NCBI GenBank assembly: GCA_003667245.1
Contig: RCNN01000038.1
Coordinates: 62,001-126,000 of the forward strand
Direction: 5' to 3'
Length of the DNA stretch: 64,000 nt
Source of the DNA: Heterostelium multicystogenum
Lineage: Eukaryota > Evosea > Eumycetozoa > Acytosteliales > Acytosteliaceae
Part shown: piece by piece, positions 58,143-64,000 of the stretch
Numbering within the stretch: position 1 is the stretch's first letter
How the letters are laid out: every line of letters begins with the position of its first letter
Notes under the pieces: model-generated
What the model saw: only the letters and a program-made list of their open reading frames with translations
Databases searched by the model: none
Told to the model about the DNA's origin: nothing
Position numbers and translations under genes: made by a program

Positions 58143-60549
58143 TTATCCACTGATGAAACCAATGACGGAAGCTGGATTGGTTTGGTCACCCTTGGTGTTG
58201 GCTCCACCAACACTACCAGCAATGTATCCGTGACAGTTTGAGCAGTTACACTTGATCCACCTCCGCTGATGAATCCGGTTACCGATTGACCAGTTACAGT
58301 TCCACTACTGGGGCATCCACCGCGTGGACATCCTGAAGTGACACTTCCTCCTCCACTGATGAATCCAGTTACTGTTTGGCTGGTAGTTTGACCAGTTACT
58401 GTTTGGCCAGATACTGTTCCACCACTACTGATGAATCCGGTTACTGATTGTCCAGTTACAGTACCACTACTGGGGCATCCTCCTCCTGGACATCCTGAAG
58501 TTACGCTTCCACCACTACTTATGAATCCGGTTACTGATTGTCCAGTTACAGTTCCACTACTGGGGCATCCTCCTCCTGGACATCCTGAAGTTACGCTTCC
58601 TCCTCCACTAATAAATCCAGTTACTGTTTGGCCGGATACTGTTCCACTTCCTCCTCCACTAATAAATCCAGTTACTGTTTGACCAGATACTGTTCCACTT
58701 CCACTTCCACTAATAAATCCGGTTACTGTTTGACCGGATACTGTTTGACCAGTTACTGTTTGACCAGTTACTGTTTGACCAGATACTGTTCCACTTCCAC
58801 TTCCACTGATAAATCCAGTTACTGTTTGACCGGATACTGTTCCACTTCCGCTTCCGCTTCCGCTGATGAATCCAGTTACAGATTGGCTGGTAGTTTGACC
58901 AGTTACTGATCCACTTCCACTGATGAAGCCAGTTACAGATTGGCTGGTAGTTTTGACCAGTTACTGTTCCACTTCCACTTCCACTGATGAAACCAGTTAC
59001 AGATTGGCTTGTGGTTTGACCGGATACTGTTCCACTTCCACTGATGAAACCAGTTACAGATTGGCTGGTAGTTTGACCAGTTACTGTTCCACTTCCACTT
59101 CCACTGATGAAACCAGTTACAGATTGGCTTGTGGTTTGACCGGATACTGTTCCGCTTCCACTTCCACTTCCACTGATGAAACCAGTAACAGATTGGCTGG
59201 TGGTTTGACCAGTTACCGATCCACTTCCACTGATGAAGCCAGTTACAGATTGGCTGGTGGTTTGACCAGTGGTGGTTTGACCAGTGACAGATTGGCTTGT
59301 TGTTTGACCAGTGACAGTTCCACTTATGAATCCAGTAATAGATTGGCTTGTTGTTTGACCAGTTACCGATTGACTAGTTGTTGTTTGACCGGTGACAGTT
59401 CCACTGATGAATCCAGTAATAGATTGGGAAGTGGTGTGTCCAGTTCCAGATACAGTGGAACTAGTAGTAGTACTTGAGTAAGTTGTTGATACAGTAGATT
59501 GAGTTATTTGTCCAGTTCCTGAAGCACTTGCAACTGTACCAGAAATGAAACCAGTAACAGATTGAGAAGTTCCGGTGGTGTGGCCAGTAATAGAACCAGT
59601 GAGAGTGCCAGTAGTTGGCTTCCAGGTGAAGGCTGTAATAGATTGGGCAGTTGTAGTGGAAATTACGTTGGTAATACCATGTCCTGTGGAAGCAGAGGTT
59701 GTGGTGCCATTAATTGGATTCTTGCACTCAATTATACTGTACCAGACATAAAGCTGCATCAGCAAATGAAGTAAATTTAAACTTCATCTTATCTATTAGA
59801 TCATTCGGTTGAAGGATTATATAAGCAGGGTTGCTGGACTCATCACTGAAGCATCCAATGTCAATGCTATCAGCATTATCTTTATATACAACTGTTTGGG
59901 TGGATCCATTCGTCGAGAAATAACCAACCATAGCATTCCAGTTTTCCATGTTGAGTGGTCTCTGGTTTTTAAAGGCGGAAAACTCAACATGTTTGTCTCC
60001 GGTGATTCCACCTATTAGAATACACATATTATCAACTGGGAATTCTAAATCCATTGTAATTTCTTTTGATTTTAAGTGGTATTAATATTAATATTAACTT
60101 GCTAGCTCCTTAGATAGTTACCAGAGGTATCATTATCACAACAACAAGCATGGCAATGTGAATGGACCAAAGAATTTAAGGTGTTTTCTTGGATAAAGTT
60201 GATCAGAGTTTGATTGTTGAAGCATGGATCTTGGGCAATAAAAACATTTCCAAAAAAGGTTGGATTTCCAGAGGTTCCCATTGACAAATACTTTTGGTGG
60301 TTGTGGCTTACCAGCTATTCCTGTGGTTGTCCAATTGACAACTTTAGGATTGGAATTCAAAATAGGGCAGAAAGACACCTGGGAAGGAACTTTGGAGGGA
60401 TCTATAGGAGTTGGAATACCAAATACCCTGAAGGCATTTTTCGGATCATCGAAAACCACTGAATGTTTTCCATAAAATCTCCTGTCGGATTTTGAGTGAG
60501 CAAAGCCTACCACGACCAATATTAAAATCAGAGAAAAGAGAATTCTCAT
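58143..60549 (-). CDS. Secreted mucin-like protein with Thr/Ser/Gly repeats
   Basis: About 775 residues. A signal peptide (MRILFSLILILVVVGFAHS) precedes a globular N-terminal region of about 260 residues (FDDPKNAFRVFGIPTPIDPS; PGCFNN-like DPCFNNQTLINF; HCHACCCDNDTS; across intron 60045-60121 EFPVDNMCILIGGITGDKH; SIDIGCFSDESSNPAYIIL). The remaining two-thirds is a degenerate repeat with unit roughly GQTTSQSVTGFISGSGSG, plus a few Cys-bearing units (TSGCPGGGCPSSGTVTGQ). It ends PASVIGFISG at 58143-58145. Such Thr/Ser repeats are usually heavily O-glycosylated, so a matrix, sheath or spore-coat role is plausible but unproven. An extra G near 60281 and several shifts inside the repeats (near 58225, 58300 and 58950) interrupt it. 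The frame open on the opposite strand is a by-product of the repeat. Confidence 0.78.
58270..59470. repeat. Degenerate tandem repeat array (coding, mucin-like)
   Basis: About 1.2 kb of repeated GT/CT-rich units of variable length, built from blocks such as TGACCAGTTACTGTT, CCACTTCCACTTCCACT and GATGAATCCAGTTAC. They encode the Thr/Ser/Gly repeats on the minus strand. Units near 58270-58620 are more alike and include Cys codons; units toward 59470 are more diverged. Confidence 0.9.
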
Positions 60550-61249
60550 TCTAATTTATAATATTATTACTACTATTAATATTATAATACTGTTTTGTCT
60601 GGAGGTCTTCTTCAATAAATAAATGATCTCTCGGCTATATCTATATGTTTTTTCCAAGACTTGAATAAATTAAATGGAATCTAAACAAAAGAGAATACAA
60701 TACTATTATGAATCACAGTAATAAATACTAATATTAATATTAAAATTCAACTAATATATGAAAATAATATTATGTTATATTAATCTTGAATTATATTTAA
60801 TTTCACTCAAATACATACATTCTACTGAGTGGATACAATTCATTGTAATATCATTTCATATCATAACTGCATATGCAACTTGCTCCTGTATTAGGAATGC
60901 ATTCAGATTTATAACCCATATTATGCACTGATTCATGCAGATAATGATTTTCATTGTAGTTGAAAGTTAGTAACACCACATGCAACATTCATCAAGTAGT
61001 ATTTTAATTATAATGTGTTTGCTCATTGTATTAATTTGGGGGTGATTTGATTGATTTTAAAATAATGAAAGAATGTTTTATCATTTTATTAATCAATCAA
61101 TGATGTATTATTAAGAAAGCAAAGAATGTGAGTTATTGTAGTGTTTGTTATATGAAATTTTTATTTGTTAATTGTTGGGTTATGTATTTGTTGCATTATT
61201 AATATCACTATTGATTATTATTATTATTATTATTTATTTGTGATTCAAT
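60550..61249. other. Tandem intergenic region
   Basis: 700 bp of AT-rich DNA upstream of the mucin-like gene and downstream of PIR121 (both minus). Nothing recognised beyond AT runs and a (TTA)n tract near 61214-61233. Confidence 0.4.
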
Positions 61250-64000
61250 TTACATTGGAGGAGGTGGAGGTGGTGGCATACCGAATGGTGGTGGAGGTGG
61301 TGGCATATCATCAATCATTGGAGGAGGTGGATAACTGTTTGCCATACCCTGATAATTATATAATATCAAAAGAGAAGTGATTGAATTAGTAACTGGACAT
61401 TTTAATGTTGATCATATTATGAAATTTAATTACGAGTAGTGAAGATCTATTTGGGTAACAAACAGATTAAAAATACAACAACACACAATAACAACAACAT
61501 ATATAAAACATGATAATGATTGTGGGGAAAATTTTAATTCATGTTGTACTTACGCTGACTGGTGGAGGAGGTGGTGGGAATGAGTTACTTCCAGATAAAT
61601 TATTACTGCTTATGCTGTGAGAAATTGGGGCATTCGATACTTCTTCTACGGTAGTGGTAATGATGAATTGCTCAGCTTGCTCAGTGGCAGGTGGTGATAG
61701 TACCATGTTGGATGGAGCTGGTGGTGGGCAATAGGTATTGAGAATGGAAAAGATCTGTTGGTTCATATCCTTGACGAACTGTGCAGTTTTGAAAAAGTTT
61801 TTCAATGCTGGTTTATCACTACGGACTGCAGCTGCTTCTTCAACATTCAAAATATGATAACAGAAATCAAATAGTTCGAAACGACACTGTTAGGAAGATA
61901 AAATAATAGGGTTAATATGAATCAAACAAACTTGAATCTGGTTGAATGAACTTACTTGTTGTCCTAGGAAATGAATAAAAGTACAACCTGCCCACAGGTA
62001 ACCGTCACCAAATAACTCTTGGTATGATTTATCATTTTCGTTTGTCAATGGCCAACAAGTTACAAATTGAAGAGCACTCCAGAGACGGTAGAACTCAGTT
62101 GAGGAATCAACGTTGATGACACCGTTGTCTGGTGCAGTACCTGACCATTCTGATCTGACGTTGTTGAGAATTTGTGAAATACGCTGCAATACTGATTTGA
62201 AGAGTGAGGTGTTGTCGGATGGACGATAGAATTTATCGGCACGCCATGCGTTTCCAACGATTTCGTTGAAGTACTCTGGTACCTTGGTAACATCTGGCTT
62301 CTGCTCAATCAACTGTGCCAACTTTTGGAGTTGTGAGTAGAGTGGTGATTGGAGAGTTGGATCTTCATCGGTTGGATCTTGGTACCATGACTCTGGTGTA
62401 AATCCAAGGAATGGAGCGGACTTGGTGAACACCAATGAATCTGATTGGATCAATGCTTGATCCAAAAGATTCATAAATACAATGCTGTTACCGAGTTCAC
62501 GGAAACATTGGATAACCTCTGGACGCAAATCTGGATAGGTATAGATATCTTTGAGTTTCAATTGGAAGTAACCATAACCTCCTTCAGTACCGTAGTCATA
62601 GATTGGCAACTTTTGACTTGCTGGCATACCACTTTGAATCAATTCACGGCAGTATGGAGTGAGTACATTATTGATCTTGATTTCGATGTTTCTCAAGCAT
62701 TCACCGATGATCAATGGGAGATTCTTTCTTCCAACAACGTTGATCAACGAGTTCATGTGTGGCAAACCGATGAAGCTCTTGTGTAGCTCTGCAGAGTTGG
62801 CATAGGCGGCATTAAGTTGTTTGTTTCCAAAACAAGAATAGAGGATTGGTCTTTGGCATTGCCTCACGCTGGATTTCTTCGGTGAAGAGATATGGTGCCT
62901 TGATGAAACGTTGGGTAATTGAGTTGAATGTGTAGTTTGGTGCAAAGTCTGACATGATTTCAAAGATAGTGTGGAGAGCGATACGTCCGTGGTAGGAAAC
63001 AAGTGAGGTAGACTCATTGACTTCGTTCATGATGGATTCAAATGGATCCAATTGAAGGAATTGAGATAAGAGACGGTAGGTCAAACGAATGTTGTTCAAC
63101 TGTGTCTCTAGCTCTACGATTGATGTCAAGTCGGAGGCCTCATATCTTGAAATGGCATACTCGATGTTTTGACGCAAATAGGTGTTCTGACGTTGAGCCA
63201 AGAGTCCAGAGAGATCAACGGAACGACCCAACATCATAATATGCTTTTGGCGCAAAAGAACATCAAATCTTGACTTTGGAATGTTCAATTTACCTTGGAA
63301 GTGGAAGGTTTCCAATTGTTGTTTGTAGCTCTTATCGAGAAGGATGTTTGAAGCTTGGGTCTTGAAGTGGGTATAGATTTTACCAGACAACTTGTAGAGC
63401 AACTGATCGAAGCAAAGATTCAACTCTGCTTGAATTTCATCATAGAGGAAACGTTGGTTCAATGATTGGAGTGCACGATGAGCTGTGTCATTGTAAAGTC
63501 CGAGTGGGAAGAAGAGATACTCGATGAGAGATGGATCATCGGACTCGAGAATGTGGTCAGTCAAAATCCATGGCAATGAGGCCTCAATTGGGAACTGTAC
63601 ACGACTGTTCAACTCCAAATAGAACTCACGATACCATAGATCGGCAAGGTCGGTAATTTGGTTGATGGTGCTGCTAATGTTCAACAAGTAACGGTAGTAG
63701 AATGCTGACTTATGGAAGTTTTCCAATTCTGTGAACTGGGAGCTGGAGAACTCTTTCTTCTTATCCATCAAGGAGGAAACGATGGTGAGGATCAAATCGA
63801 GCTGAGTGCTTGAGGGTGGGACGGCACGTGTTGGGATTTGAGGTTTCTCTTCAGTTGAGGATTTCTTCTTGGTGTTAGCAGCTTCGACTGGCTCCTGTCC
63901 GTTGAACCAATCGGCAGCCAAATTCTTGAGCTGAGTCAACTCTAACTTGATGTGCTCTTTCTTCTTGGCAAAAGACTTGATTGTCTCACGCAATTGAACT
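61250..64000 (-). CDS. pirA: PIR121/CYFIP (SCAR/WAVE complex subunit), C-terminal part; 5' end outside window
   Basis: About 825 residues of a protein of roughly 1,300 are present; the frame runs off the window edge. Conserved stretches: [114 protein letters not shown] and [30 protein letters not shown]121 binds active Rac and holds SCAR/WAVE inactive until signalled, driving Arp2/3 actin growth in pseudopods. Introns are at 61887-61955 and 61349-61553. The last exon adds a Pro-rich tail ([20 protein letters not shown]). An extra base in 62829-62832 shifts the frame at [14 protein letters not shown]. Confidence 0.94.

Noticed and set aside
58431..59477. Long plus-strand frames full of Cys/Ser/Thr or Pro opposite the mucin-like gene
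   Set aside because: They have no start context or signal peptide and mirror the repeat units of the minus-strand gene, which has a signal peptide and a folded head.
1..64000. CRISPR arrays, insertion sequences, integrases or prokaryotic operons
   Set aside because: None was seen; the gene structure, introns and families are eukaryotic throughout.

Overview
The window is nuclear DNA of a dictyostelid social amoeba. I infer this from the gene set: a PKA regulatory subunit with the dictyostelid layout, PIR121, a transmembrane protein with C-type-lectin and IPT/TIG domains, DOCK, Rab7 and SYS1. Intergenic DNA is very AT-rich, introns are short (about 50-130 bp, GTAAGT/GTATGT donors, often a TACTAAC-like branch point), and many proteins carry Ser, Asn, Gln, Thr or Lys/Glu tracts. 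I cannot name the species. Coding DNA is less AT-biased than I would expect for D. discoideum.

Layout. 1-11.2 kb: the 3' end of a Gln/Asn-rich gene, a DCAF-type WD40 gene, a 3'(2'),5'-bisphosphate nucleotidase, and a large DOCK GEF whose N-terminal SH3 is encoded by separate exons. 11.2-16.1 kb: a gene desert. 16.1-21.1 kb: a multipass membrane protein, RPAP2/Rtr1 and a small secreted protein. 21.1-24.4 kb: a second desert, then pkaR. 25.8-30.9 kb: a seven-TM receptor-like gene, an APH-fold kinase and a phosducin-like protein. 31.6-39.6 kb: a dense block with FIGNL1, ferrochelatase, coproporphyrinogen oxidase, CTU2 and a FERM protein. 41.4-45 kb: Rab7, SYS1 and a small orphan. 45-57.9 kb: the lectin/IPT/EGF receptor, a DHHC palmitoyltransferase, an isoaspartyl peptidase/asparaginase, a secreted GH-like protein, NELF-A and a DUF4476 protein. 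58.1-64 kb: a secreted mucin-like repeat protein and the 3' two-thirds of PIR121, which runs off the window.

Themes. Ferrochelatase and coproporphyrinogen oxidase, two late steps of haem synthesis, are divergent neighbours sharing about 460 bp of upstream DNA. DOCK and PIR121 are both Rac/actin regulators. RPAP2 and NELF-A both act on RNA polymerase II. pkaR sits behind the second-largest non-coding block.

A dominant technical feature is that nearly every conserved gene is broken by one or more single-base shifts. Most lie in short homopolymers and most are one base too long. I read these as sequencing/assembly errors, not as pseudogenes. Gene spans below are therefore given across the shifts, with splice junctions read by eye. 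No tRNA, rRNA, transposon or CRISPR array was recognised, and I did not find a convincing new biological system. The best non-coding leads are a nested inverted repeat at 40.2 kb, a perfect 20-bp palindrome at 44.58 kb, and two AT-rich perfect palindromes of 32 and 30 bp.
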